In this document: positions 8,543 to 16,798 of the stretch, piece by piece
Layout of the letters: each line of letters starts with the position of its first letter
Position numbering within the stretch: position 1 is the first letter of the stretch
From: Bdellovibrionales bacterium RIFOXYA1_FULL_36_14
GTDB taxonomy: Bacteria > Bdellovibrionota > Bacteriovoracia > Bacteriovoracales > Bacteriovoracaceae
Reading direction: 5' to 3'
DNA length: 37,346 bases
Assembly (NCBI GenBank): GCA_001769975.1
Contig: MEPW01000026.1
Coordinates: 1-37,346, forward strand
Notes under the pieces: generated by a model
Databases searched by the model: none
The model's input: only the letters and a program-made list of their open reading frames with translations
What the model was told of the DNA's origin: nothing
Made by a program: the position numbers and the translations under genes

Positions 8543-10179
8543 AAAAATCTTTTTTTCTGCTTCTTATAATCTATATCTTTTAAAATTGTTGCAACAACTT
8601 TCACAAAGTGCTCTTTGGAACTTTGATTTTCAATGATAATTTTTAAAATTTGATCAAACTCGGCTTTGTTTTTATGCATAATTTCTTCAAATAAGTATTC
8701 AGCAAGGAGGTAGCCTGTCAATTTGGCAACGGAAGAGAGAATCTTTAAGGGTTGCTTTTTTATATAGACATCGATGTTATTCCAATCATCCAGAATGGCA
8801 AGCGTCAAGGTCAAGTAAGATTTCTTATGCTTGTTCTGGTCGTTGATGGGATGAAGAGCGTTTAATTTTTCCTTGATATCAACGTAGTAATCACACTTTC
8901 TGAAGGGGTTGATGATTTTAGAAGAAAGAAATGCAATCAAGTGCCGGTAGAGAAATAAATAAAATTTTTTTTCTTGATTATTTTTTAGCTGGGTCAATTC
9001 ATAGTTAGATTTGATTTTAAGGTGTTGTTGGTGCAAGACATGAATACCGGCTAAATAGGCAATTCGATTGATGGAATAACTGGGACAGTAGTAGTCGTTT
9101 CTAAAGGGTATTTTAAAAGTTTTTGATCGTGTTAGTAATCTAAGATAAAAATTTTTACAAGCTGAGTTTTCTATTTTTCTTAGATGTTTAAGAATATTTT
9201 TTATATTATTTTGATCGTATAGATTAAAATCGCTAAGCTCATCTTTTGTTAGTTGAATGGACAGGACCTGGGATATTTTTTGCGCAAAATCTAAAAAGGT
9301 TTCGCCGCTGTTTTCTGATAAATGAGAAAATGGAAAAAAGGATTGGGATTCATGAAGGTCAAGTCTAGGGTCGTCTAGCATGCTCTCATACCAATGAATT
9401 ATACTTTCGTATTTTATCCAAGGGGGGGAGCTTTGCAGCGTGAATTCATTTTCGTTAAACTTAAAAATTTGTTGTTTATGAAGAAACTCTTTTTGATATT
9501 TCCAAAACACGTAATCCAAATTTTGATGAACGATGGTACTGGTTATAGAAGTGTTTTGCCTTATGCGAACCTGCAGCGGTAGCTTGTCCGGGGTGATATG
9601 ATATTCACCAAACACCACGAATAAGGTAGTCTGTGGATTTTTTTGTACAAAAGAAGTAATGCTCTTCGCTGCTTCTACATCTCTCGAAGGAAGGGTACCT
9701 TTAGTATTTAAGGCAAGAATGGGCAAATTGTATTGTTTGGCTAAATCAAAAAAATATTTATAAAAAGGCCATGGATAGCGCCAGTTAGTCATATATTTGG
9801 TTTTTTTCAAAAATATTTCTTCTGAAATTTCTTCCTTAAGCAACTGATTGATAAGTTTTTGACTGTCTTTATGAATACACTCGAGACCGATGGCTAAGTT
9901 ATTTTGTTTTTTTATAATATTGCTAAGAATTCTCCTCATATTTCTGGTGGATTGTTCAAAGGCATGAAAATCTCCCAGGAAAACCACCCGTGATTTAGCA
10001 ATGGAATTGATTAATTCATTGATATTTGATTTGCTTAGCGATCTTTGGGAAAATCGCTGATGATCATTTTTGTATTTGTTAAAATCTAACGAGGCATCAC
10101 TTTCAAAAGAAAGGGCCTTTCTTTTGACATGAAAATAGATTTCTTTATGTATTTGGGAAAATTCCAAATTTTTATTCAT
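8539..10179 (-). CDS. ChaN/TIKI-superfamily protein (haem-binding-uptake-like domain) with long C-terminal extension
   Basis: Residues about 64-240 match the ChaN-like family (PF04187). VVFLGDFHAFEQ has the first conserved box (GDFH, residues 69-72), GLECIH has Glu100, and FGEYHITPDKLP has the second box (GEYH, 191-194). Family members bind haem or a metal, and relatives hydrolyse peptides or esters. The first box has Asp where Glu is usual. No signal peptide or lipobox is seen, unlike Campylobacter ChaN, so it is probably cytoplasmic. Residues about 250-546 are Lys- and aromatic-rich and unrecognised. It lies 58 bp downstream of the 971-aa gene on the same strand and may share its transcript. 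Confidence 0.65.
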   Translation of the reverse strand: MNKNLEFSQIHKEIYFHVKRKALSFESDASLDFNKYKNDHQRFSQRSLSKSNINELINSIAKSRVVFLGDFHAFEQSTRNMRRILSNIIKKQNNLAIGLECIHKDSQKLINQLLKEEISEEIFLKKTKYMTNWRYPWPFYKYFFDLAKQYNLPILALNTKGTLPSRDVEAAKSITSFVQKNPQTTLFVVFGEYHITPDKLPLQVRIRQNTSITSTIVHQNLDYVFWKYQKEFLHKQQIFKFNENEFTLQSSPPWIKYESIIHWYESMLDDPRLDLHESQSFFPFSHLSENSGETFLDFAQKISQVLSIQLTKDELSDFNLYDQNNIKNILKHLRKIENSACKNFYLRLLTRSKTFKIPFRNDYYCPSYSINRIAYLAGIHVLHQQHLKIKSNYELTQLKNNQEKKFYLFLYRHLIAFLSSKIINPFRKCDYYVDIKEKLNALHPINDQNKHKKSYLTLTLAILDDWNNIDVYIKKQPLKILSSVAKLTGYLLAEYLFEEIMHKNKAEFDQILKIIIENQSSKEHFVKVVATILKDIDYKKQKKRFF

Positions 10180-10237
10180 ACAGTTATTGTACTCTATTTT
10201 ATGTGATTGGTATAAATCTGATCTAGGGCTTTGAAAG

Positions 10238-13153
10238 TTATTTCGGGGCCTGAGAAATTTGCTCGGTAAAAATTTTATTAATCATACTTTCAACCTTGGC
10301 GCTGATCATACTTAAAGTGGTTTCCATTTCTTTGAAGTTAAGTATAACTTTTTTCAAGTCAGATATTTGAGGCACATGTAAGTTATGCAGTACATGTAAA
10401 ATTGGGGTATCTAAGGATGAGTCAATAATAAATTTTACAAAACCCAGGGCATCAATATCAGAGTATATCTTTAAAATATTCTTATCTCTGGAGAAAAATT
10501 CTAAACAGGAGGCATTAGGCGTTGTTGTAATTTGGGTGGAAGTTAAATGGGCATTAAGCATTACGGGTGATTCTGAGGTAAAGTCTATAAAATATTCTTT
10601 GTTTTGAGGATAGATGGGATAAGTGGGAAGAGGTAAAATAGCTTCTATTACCGAAGGATTGGTATAATTGATATAATTAGCTTTTGGTAAATGTGAGCTT
10701 TTATCAAAATCCCTAAGGACATCGTGAATTTTATGTTTAAAACTTATTAGTAGTCCGGCTATATGGCAGGGAAAGATATTTTTATATTGGTCAATTTCCA
10801 TGCATAACTGTTCAAAGGAATGTGAAAGACTTGTGGGGTGGTAACTTTTAATAGTTTTTTCATCTTGTGACAAAAGTGCAAACTTATTTATATTTTGATT
10901 ATCTATTAGCCTGGGCATGGAGAAAAATCGAGGAATTAACAGCAATTCTAATTTGGATTTTATTTTAGTTTGTGAGTTAATAGATAGGGCAATTAGTTGT
11001 TTTCCTAAATTAGAATTGAAAAACTCACGAATAAGATCAACGTTAATATCTAGAGACTTAGGCGTTAGACCAAAATATTTATATAATGCCATACCATATT
11101 CTTCAGCTTTGGCCAGATAGGAGGAAGCGCTTACTATTTCAAGATTGACGTCATAGCTTTTTGAAAAATCCACAATTAATACCAGCGGATATTTATCCTC
11201 AGCTCGATTGTCTACTCCCAGCAATTCGTTGGCAATTGGATCTAGGTTTCCATCAAGCTCTTTATCTGAATCATGTTGAAGAGATTCAATTTTAAATAAA
11301 CTTTTTAAAGGCAAACAAGCTTTAGTGAGGTTTTTGAAAAAGCTGGGATGGGTGATGTTATCGGGTTCTTTAGAGGTTGAGCTAATTAGTTTGCCATCCA
11401 CTATGGCATCTTGAAAATATTCAAAGAGAATATTTTCTGACAATTCCTTATAGAACACGGGGTGACCTTCTTTTCCGGAGGTGTTAAGGAGAAAGTTTTC
11501 TAGTTCACACACCACCTCGTTGTATTTATTAATGCTGCTTAATTCTCCGCAAATTCTAAAGGTGGTGCAAGGATATTTATTAACTTTGGGTAAAAACTCT
11601 GAAATATTGGATATATAATTGGTATCATTTTTAAAACGGGAATCGCGATTATGACTGGGTTTTTGAGACAAAATATACAGGTAAGATGGAATTTCGCCTT
11701 TGCCTTTCAAGTCTTCAAAATTAAAATTGGCATCCAATTTATAAGCGTCTAATAATTGTTCCATTTTATTGCTTTGGCTTGGAACAAAAAGTTTTTGATT
11801 GGTTAAAACAAATAAATACCCATCATTTCTTAGGTAACTAAAACTTTGGGTAATACTCCCAAGAAGTGAGTGGTGGCTGTTAGTTTTTGGTAAATCTGTA
11901 AGATTTAACACTATTCGATCATACATAATTTCATGAGATACTTGGAAATCAGAAAACATATCGAATTGGGAACCCTTGGGGCTGGTTACTTGTTGGGTAA
12001 TATATTTTGCTTTGATTATTTCAGAAATAAATTTTCGCGGATCAACTTTTTTCTTGATAGATAAATCCACTAGAAACACGAGGAACTGGAGTTCGTGACA
12101 TATTCTTACAAAATTACCATCTGAAAATTGTTCACCTTGAAAATTAGGGCATATGAGGTCTGACCATAATTCCCATTTGTGACTCATGTTTTCTTCTTGG
12201 GCCAGCCAGTGCGATAAAGTCAGGGAGGTTATGTCATTGCCAGTAAATTTACAACGTTTAACGGATGGTAATTTATCTAGGGAATGATTTTGCGGATATG
12301 ATTTTCCTTCCACCCAATAGGGGAAAAAAACTAGTAAAGAGTTAAGGAACAAACCAAAATGTTTGTTCGACAAAGTGGGGGAGTATTCATTTTTTTGATT
12401 ATCAATGTCTTCTTCCAGACAGATTTTCATAATCTCTTCAATACCGATGAGATGAAAATTTTGTGCAATTTGGGTAATTTTATCCTTGTATTCAATAGAT
12501 GGACGATACCAGCTATATTGATTTGCTTGTAGTGATTCACAATCAATTTCAGTAGAGCTGCCTTTTTTAAAAATTTTTTGAATAGCAGAATTAGGATTGA
12601 TTAAAGTGGTATCAGATAATTCTAATGAAATTGCCTGAGAAAGTTTGGTGATAAATCTAATCCTGAAAAGGTAACAAACCACTGCGCGAAAAGAATATAT
12701 TTTAGTAAACCGTTTTAAATATCCCGCAAATGGTGAATTAATATCTTCAACGTTGCACCAAAAATCTTTATAATTATCAGGCGCACCAGGGGGTAAAGGA
12801 TGTGTTTGAGTAAAGGAAAGATATTCGTTATAAATGAGCAGTTTCAAAGAACGATTTAAATTACTATTCGAAAGAAAAACTGCTTCCGCATCAGGGGTCA
12901 GTTCACTAATTATTTTTTTTATATTAAGAGCGGTTTTGGAAATAATGTCTTCGCCTCGCCATCCAGAAACAAAAAAATTCTTTAATAAGTCGTCTGTACC
13001 AGGACAAGCTTGATCGTGGATGTCAGGTAATTGGGGAGGGACTTCTATGTTCTTGGTAGATAATAGGTTATAGGATTGCCTATCCATCTGTTGAGGTGAT
13101 TGATTTTGGGCGTAATTTAGCCAAACGTTGGCATTAAAATTTTCTTTTGCCAA
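10238..13153 (-). CDS. Large protein of unknown function, with a region resembling a degenerate DNA-methylase fold
   Basis: This 971-aa protein is the longest gene in the window. It starts at TTG, preceded by GAGGGAAG at good distance. No signal peptide, membrane segment or ATP-binding motif is seen. Residues about 411-498 (YDRIVLNLTDLP, then LRNDGYLFVLTNQKLF, LKGKGEIPSYLYILSQK) echo the second half of N6-adenine methylases. In those enzymes an NPPY motif is followed by a gGxlvfv strand and a yiyi strand. Here NPPY is replaced by LNLT and no SAM-binding glycine motif is present. The last 70 residues (HNLHVPQISDLKKVILNFKE) faintly recall the ends of HsdS specificity subunits. These similarities are pattern-based and may be coincidental. 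No restriction gene is adjacent. Confidence 0.55.
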   Translation of the reverse strand: MAKENFNANVWLNYAQNQSPQQMDRQSYNLLSTKNIEVPPQLPDIHDQACPGTDDLLKNFFVSGWRGEDIISKTALNIKKIISELTPDAEAVFLSNSNLNRSLKLLIYNEYLSFTQTHPLPPGAPDNYKDFWCNVEDINSPFAGYLKRFTKIYSFRAVVCYLFRIRFITKLSQAISLELSDTTLINPNSAIQKIFKKGSSTEIDCESLQANQYSWYRPSIEYKDKITQIAQNFHLIGIEEIMKICLEEDIDNQKNEYSPTLSNKHFGLFLNSLLVFFPYWVEGKSYPQNHSLDKLPSVKRCKFTGNDITSLTLSHWLAQEENMSHKWELWSDLICPNFQGEQFSDGNFVRICHELQFLVFLVDLSIKKKVDPRKFISEIIKAKYITQQVTSPKGSQFDMFSDFQVSHEIMYDRIVLNLTDLPKTNSHHSLLGSITQSFSYLRNDGYLFVLTNQKLFVPSQSNKMEQLLDAYKLDANFNFEDLKGKGEIPSYLYILSQKPSHNRDSRFKNDTNYISNISEFLPKVNKYPCTTFRICGELSSINKYNEVVCELENFLLNTSGKEGHPVFYKELSENILFEYFQDAIVDGKLISSTSKEPDNITHPSFFKNLTKACLPLKSLFKIESLQHDSDKELDGNLDPIANELLGVDNRAEDKYPLVLIVDFSKSYDVNLEIVSASSYLAKAEEYGMALYKYFGLTPKSLDINVDLIREFFNSNLGKQLIALSINSQTKIKSKLELLLIPRFFSMPRLIDNQNINKFALLSQDEKTIKSYHPTSLSHSFEQLCMEIDQYKNIFPCHIAGLLISFKHKIHDVLRDFDKSSHLPKANYINYTNPSVIEAILPLPTYPIYPQNKEYFIDFTSESPVMLNAHLTSTQITTTPNASCLEFFSRDKNILKIYSDIDALGFVKFIIDSSLDTPILHVLHNLHVPQISDLKKVILNFKEMETTLSMISAKVESMINKIFTEQISQAPK

Positions 13154-13287
13154 ATTTTCTTCCCTCTAATTTCTTACAGCAAGTAGAGTTGTCTGATTGT
13201 ACTAAGGTTTTAACTGAGAATTTTTACCTTTTTAAATTAACTATGTCATCATAAAACCTATATAATCAATAAGATAAAAATTTTTTG

Positions 13288-13441
13288 AACTGGACTAGAA
13301 CAATGGGGATGGATTAGAAAATAATTCTTATTTTCTAATAGGTTGAGACTCTTCTAGGATAACTGTTTAAATTTGTATGCGCTAAATATAGTGATTCTAA
13401 GGGTCCGATAGATATATCAACCCCATTATTCTAGTCCAGTT
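13288..13441. repeat. 154 bp element bounded by 21 bp inverted repeats
   Basis: Left arm 13288-13308 (AACTGGACTAGAACAA then TGGGG) and right arm 13421-13441 are reverse complements at 20 of 21 positions. The only mismatch is C13301 against A13428. The arms enclose 112 bases with no reading frame. Such a layout fits a miniature inverted-repeat transposable element (MITE), a remnant of an insertion sequence, or a long-stem RNA. No clear target-site duplication flanks it. Confidence 0.75.
13313..13339. repeat. Perfect 12 bp hairpin inside the inverted-repeat element
   Basis: ATTAGAAAATAA and TTATTTTCTAAT are exact reverse complements around the loop TTC. It lies five bases inside the left arm of the larger element, giving a nested structure. 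Without a T run it is not a standard terminator. Confidence 0.85.
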
Positions 13442-13450
13442 TAAATTTAT

Positions 13451-13477
13451 TAAAGTATGAGACTACAATCCCGATAA
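13451..13477 (+). promoter_or_regulatory. Sigma-28 (FliA)-type promoter
   Basis: TAAAGTAT, an 11-base spacer and CCCGATAA match the enterobacterial FliA consensus (TAAAGTTT-N11-GCCGATAA) at 7 of 8 positions in each box with exact spacing. Transcription would start near 13485, about 55 bases before the start codon at 13541. I found no other intergenic match of this quality in the window. Confidence 0.72.
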
Positions 13478-13540
13478 AAATCTGGACTTGTCATATAAAG
13501 GCAAGGTTTTGCTGGGCGTCAAATATTTAAGGGGTTGTTC

Positions 13541-14329
13541 ATGACAAAAAAAGAAGTAAACGTCGTAGATACTGAACAAGGATTCAATGAAGCCGAACTC
13601 GAAAACATTATGAGTGAGATAGAAAGTCTGGAAGAAGAGTTTGTAAGTGAAGGTACTGGTGGCACTTCAAATTTGGCGATTGATAAAGAACATGCACCTT
13701 CAAACGATCTTCAAGATGAGGTTGATAAGGCATTAACTAACTTTGAAGATGATGATTTGAGTAGTTTGGAAAAAGATATCGCCCAAGTAAATGAAGAGCT
13801 AAGCGCCATGACAGAATCTCAAACAAGTAATTCGGAAACAACCCAGGATTCACCTATTGTGCCGATTGAGCAAGTTATCGAGGTGAATAAAAAGGTAGAT
13901 ACTTCAGCCATTTTTTCAGAGTTATCGGATGATAAGAATGAAGAAATGAACAATGCAGATAGCCAAGTAGAAGAAAAAACGGAAACGGTCATTATGACGA
14001 AAAATATTTCGACTGAGTCCATTTTTGATGAAGCTGCCACAAAAAGTATAAATTTGAAATCTGAAACCAAAACAGACAATGTTGTCCCATTTAATTTCAA
14101 TAAGGAGACTAAAATGTCCAGCAAGGGTACCCAAGGTAATTGCGATACTACTATGAATTTTACCGTATCTGGTCAGATGAGTTTAAATTTGAATTTTACG
14201 GTCGGTGGACAGGAGATCCAACTCGTTATTGGTGAAGATGAAGGTTTTTGCATATCTATGGGCAATGGTGTTAAGTTTTCCGTACCTATTGAAAAAAAGA
14301 CCTCTCTAAAACAGCAAAAGGCTAGTTAG
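13541..14329 (+). CDS. Acidic protein of unknown function with C-terminal beta-rich domain
   Basis: The 262-aa protein starts at the ATG at 13541, six bases after AAGGGG. A TTG at 13535 directly abuts that site and is rejected. Residues 1 to about 190 are Asp/Glu/Ser/Thr-rich and look disordered, with coiled-coil potential near ELENIMSEIESLEEEF. Two similar short motifs occur (DTSAIFSEL and STESIFDEA). Residues about 198-255 look like a compact beta domain with an internal repeat, NFTVSGQ and NFTVGGQ. No signal peptide is present, so it is cytoplasmic. The FliA-type promoter suggests expression with motility genes. The family is not recognised; a role as adaptor or scaffold is speculation. 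rsmD follows after 11 bp. Confidence 0.75.
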   Translation: MTKKEVNVVDTEQGFNEAELENIMSEIESLEEEFVSEGTGGTSNLAIDKEHAPSNDLQDEVDKALTNFEDDDLSSLEKDIAQVNEELSAMTESQTSNSETTQDSPIVPIEQVIEVNKKVDTSAIFSELSDDKNEEMNNADSQVEEKTETVIMTKNISTESIFDEAATKSINLKSETKTDNVVPFNFNKETKMSSKGTQGNCDTTMNFTVSGQMSLNLNFTVGGQEIQLVIGEDEGFCISMGNGVKFSVPIEKKTSLKQQKAS

Positions 14330-14340
14330 AAAGTTTTTGT

Positions 14341-14928
14341 ATGTCTGTTGAAATTCTCGGCGGATTGGCCCGGGGTTTTTTAGTACAAGTTCCCAAAGGT
14401 GATTTGATTAGACCTACTTCAGTTTTGTTAAAGCGAAGAATCTTCGATTCCTGGCAAAATTTGGAAGGATATATTTTTATTGACCTTTGTGCTGGTTCTG
14501 GGGCCATTGGCTTGGAAGCGTTATCACGAGGGGCCCAAAAAACAGTATTTATTGAAAAAGAACCATCGGTTTTAAAAATTTTAAATAATAATATTAGTAA
14601 GTTTAATGAAAGATACGGTGAACATGATTTTCAAGTGCTCAAAGATGATTTTAAAAAATGGCTGCCTAGATTCATTGATGCCTATTCCAGTTGGAACAAC
14701 TCTACTCAAGAAAATACTATTTTATTTTTTGATCCGCCCTACGAAATAAAAGAATTTTATGATTTTTTTGTTAAAACAGTTATGCAAGGAACCTGGTTTA
14801 AAGGTTATGTTTGGATAGAATCCGATCAAAAAAAAGGTGTTGCATTGGATTTTTTCGAGCAATTTAAGGAAATCAACATCAAAAATTACGAGCAAGGTTC
14901 AAGATACATTTGCGTCTTTTCTTTCTAA
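14341..14928 (+). CDS. rsmD: 16S rRNA (guanine(966)-N2)-methyltransferase RsmD
   Basis: RsmD methylates G966 of 16S rRNA with SAM during 30S assembly. The 195-aa length is normal. The N-terminal IRPTSVLLKRRIFDSW corresponds to the family's RPT...R..lFn.l box. The SAM-binding motif I is DLCAGSGAIGLEALSRGA (residues about 44-61), and the catalytic motif IV is FFDPPYE. It lies 11 bp after the acidic-protein gene and 50 bp before coaD. The rsmD-coaD order is common in bacteria and supports the call. Confidence 0.92.
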   Translation: MSVEILGGLARGFLVQVPKGDLIRPTSVLLKRRIFDSWQNLEGYIFIDLCAGSGAIGLEALSRGAQKTVFIEKEPSVLKILNNNISKFNERYGEHDFQVLKDDFKKWLPRFIDAYSSWNNSTQENTILFFDPPYEIKEFYDFFVKTVMQGTWFKGYVWIESDQKKGVALDFFEQFKEINIKNYEQGSRYICVFSF

Positions 14929-14978
14929 ATCAAGATCAATTTGATAAATATAGGTATACTTTTAAATTTGGAGCAAAA

Positions 14979-15482
14979 ATGGTTGCCAAGAAAAAGGCTA
15001 TCTATGCGGGAAGTTTTGATCCTATTACCAACGGCCATATAGATATTTTAAATCGCGCCCTTAAAATTTTTGATGAAGTAGTACTCCTGCTTGCCATCTC
15101 GCCAACAAAAAAACCCACCTTCACTGCCAAACAAAGAGCAGAAATGTTAAAAAGTATTTTTAAAAATGAGCCACGAGTAAAAATCGATATGTGTAATGAA
15201 TTAGTGGTTGATTATGCTAGAAGAAATAAGATTGGGTGTTTGATCAGAGGACTTAGGCCCTCAGGTGATTTTGACAGCGAGTCTCAAATGGCTTCTATGA
15301 ATTATCACCTTTATCCGGATATCGAGACCGTTTTTCTAATGACTGGTGGCAAGTTTTATTTTGTCTCTTCTTCCATGGTTAAGGAAGCGTATAAATGGAA
15401 AGGCGATGTCTCTAAATTTGTTCCCAAAGAAGTTTTGAAATATTTAGAAAAATACACCAAGAGGATATATGTCAATAAGTAA
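14979..15482 (+). CDS. coaD: Phosphopantetheine adenylyltransferase
   Basis: CoaD transfers AMP from ATP to 4'-phosphopantetheine, the penultimate step of coenzyme A synthesis. The nucleotidyltransferase signature is YAGSFDPITNGHIDIL with the T/HxGH motif at T17-N-G-H20. RGLRPSGDFDSESQMASMN and the C-terminal VSSSMVKE are further hallmarks. At 167 aa it is slightly longer than the usual 160. The ATG at 14979 is preceded by GGAG at five bases, which decides it over the TTG at 14910. Its last 14 bases overlap the next gene. Confidence 0.95.
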   Translation: MVAKKKAIYAGSFDPITNGHIDILNRALKIFDEVVLLLAISPTKKPTFTAKQRAEMLKSIFKNEPRVKIDMCNELVVDYARRNKIGCLIRGLRPSGDFDSESQMASMNYHLYPDIETVFLMTGGKFYFVSSSMVKEAYKWKGDVSKFVPKEVLKYLEKYTKRIYVNK

Positions 15483-16683
15483 ACGAGCTCAAATTATTCC
15501 CGAATCAATCACACTTAAATTAAATACCCTGGCCGGTAAATTAAAAGATGAAGGGCGAGAAGTGTTTAATTTGACAGCCGGGCAACTGCCTTGTTTTCCA
15601 CCGGATGCCTTCATTGAGGATTTATACAAAGTGGCCAAGGAAACTAAAAGTTTTCAATACAGTCCGGTTAAAGGTACGGAGGAGCTTCGAAAAAATTTTA
15701 CGAATTATCTCGAACAAACCAGAGGAATAAATATAAAAGATACTCATGATTCATTGGTTGGTAACGGTGGGAAAGCAGTTTTAACTAACATTATCTCTAG
15801 TATCGTTGATCCCGGGGATGAAGTTATCTTATTTGCTCCGTATTGGATTTCTTATCCTCACATGGTTGGTCTTTGTGAAGGGACACTGGTCATGGTCGGA
15901 ACTGGTCGTCAAAAATTTGTACCGGATCTAAAACAACTTGAAGAAAAAATTACCAAGAAAACTAAAGTGATTATTTTAAATAGTCCAAGTAATCCAAGTG
16001 GTATTTATTTAAGCGATGAGTGGATGAGAGAATTTGCCGTGATTCTAAAAAAACATCCGAATATTTTGGTTATCAGCGACGAAATTTATTACGAGCTGGC
16101 TTATGATGGAAAAAAACCCAAGTACTATTACCAATTTGATAAGTCTCTTCTAGCACAAACTTTTATCGTACATGGAATTTCCAAATCACTGGCTTGCACG
16201 GGGCTTAGAATTGGTTGGTGTGTAGGTCCCAAGGAATATATAAATGCCATCGGACGTTTGCAAGGTCACATTGCTTCAGGTGCGAACAGCCTGACCCAGG
16301 AAGCTTTGAAAAACTATAATCTTTTTAATACCGAAAATTTTTTAAGGCCAATGCTTGATACGCTTAGAGAAAATGCCGGTATTTTAAAATCAGAGTTGCA
16401 TAAGCGAAATCTTGGAAATATCTGGTATGAGATTAATTCGGCTTTTTATTTTATGCTTAATTTAAAAGAGCTTCCTTACTTTAAAAAGAATTCTTGTAGT
16501 TGCTCATGTTCGAATACTGATCAGTCATTTGAAATGTGTAAAAAGTTAATGGAAGAAACTGGCGTGGTGATTGTACCCAGCAGTGACTTTGGAATTGATA
16601 ATCATGCCCGCATCAGTATGGTGTTACCTGCCGCCAAATTTCAAATTGCGGTAGCTAAAATACTTGATTTTTTTACTAGGTAA
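15469..16683 (+). CDS. Class I/II pyridoxal-phosphate aminotransferase (aspartate aminotransferase-like)
   Basis: The 404-aa enzyme has the fold-type I landmarks: NSPSNPSG (residues 171-178), the DEIYYEL strand with Asp204 and Tyr207, and the PLP lysine K239 in GISKSLACTGLRIGW. It most resembles aspartate/aromatic aminotransferases of the thermophilic type; the exact substrate is not fixed by sequence. The start overlaps coaD by 14 bp, with GAGG just before it, indicating translational coupling. An odd insertion, SCSCSCS (residues 342-348), precedes the C-terminal domain. Three alternating cysteines there could bind metal or be incidental. Confidence 0.87.
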   Translation: MSISKRAQIIPESITLKLNTLAGKLKDEGREVFNLTAGQLPCFPPDAFIEDLYKVAKETKSFQYSPVKGTEELRKNFTNYLEQTRGINIKDTHDSLVGNGGKAVLTNIISSIVDPGDEVILFAPYWISYPHMVGLCEGTLVMVGTGRQKFVPDLKQLEEKITKKTKVIILNSPSNPSGIYLSDEWMREFAVILKKHPNILVISDEIYYELAYDGKKPKYYYQFDKSLLAQTFIVHGISKSLACTGLRIGWCVGPKEYINAIGRLQGHIASGANSLTQEALKNYNLFNTENFLRPMLDTLRENAGILKSELHKRNLGNIWYEINSAFYFMLNLKELPYFKKNSCSCSCSNTDQSFEMCKKLMEETGVVIVPSSDFGIDNHARISMVLPAAKFQIAVAKILDFFTR

Positions 16684-16798
16684 AATCGAATTCCAAGTAT
16701 TTAGATCAGGATAATTCTGCCTTCTAAAAAAATATGCTGTCCTAGTTCATACTATAGACAAGAGATAGACTATGTCTGTCTGTCTATGAGGTATGATA

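Larger units (their letters stand above)
13154..13540. other. Non-coding region between divergent genes
   Basis: These 387 bases carry no credible gene. They contain the inverted-repeat element (13288-13441), its inner hairpin (13313-13339), the sigma-28-type promoter (13451-13477) and a presumed leader of about 55 bases for the 13541 gene. The part nearest the 971-aa gene (13154-13287) is AT-rich, with only a weak promoter candidate for the minus strand. Confidence 0.7.

Noticed and set aside
13384-13411. Second sigma-28-like motif (TAAATATA ... TCCGATAG) inside the inverted-repeat element
   Set aside because: The spacer is 13 rather than 11 bases and the -35 match is weaker; treated as chance.
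13819-14124. Minus-strand reading frame inside the acidic-protein gene
   Set aside because: It is antisense to a gene with a good start, ribosome-binding site and promoter; no such support on the minus strand.
16755-16790. TGTC tandem repeats and short dyad before the lipoprotein gene
   Set aside because: Only three TGTC-type units and a 6 bp dyad; too short to distinguish from chance.
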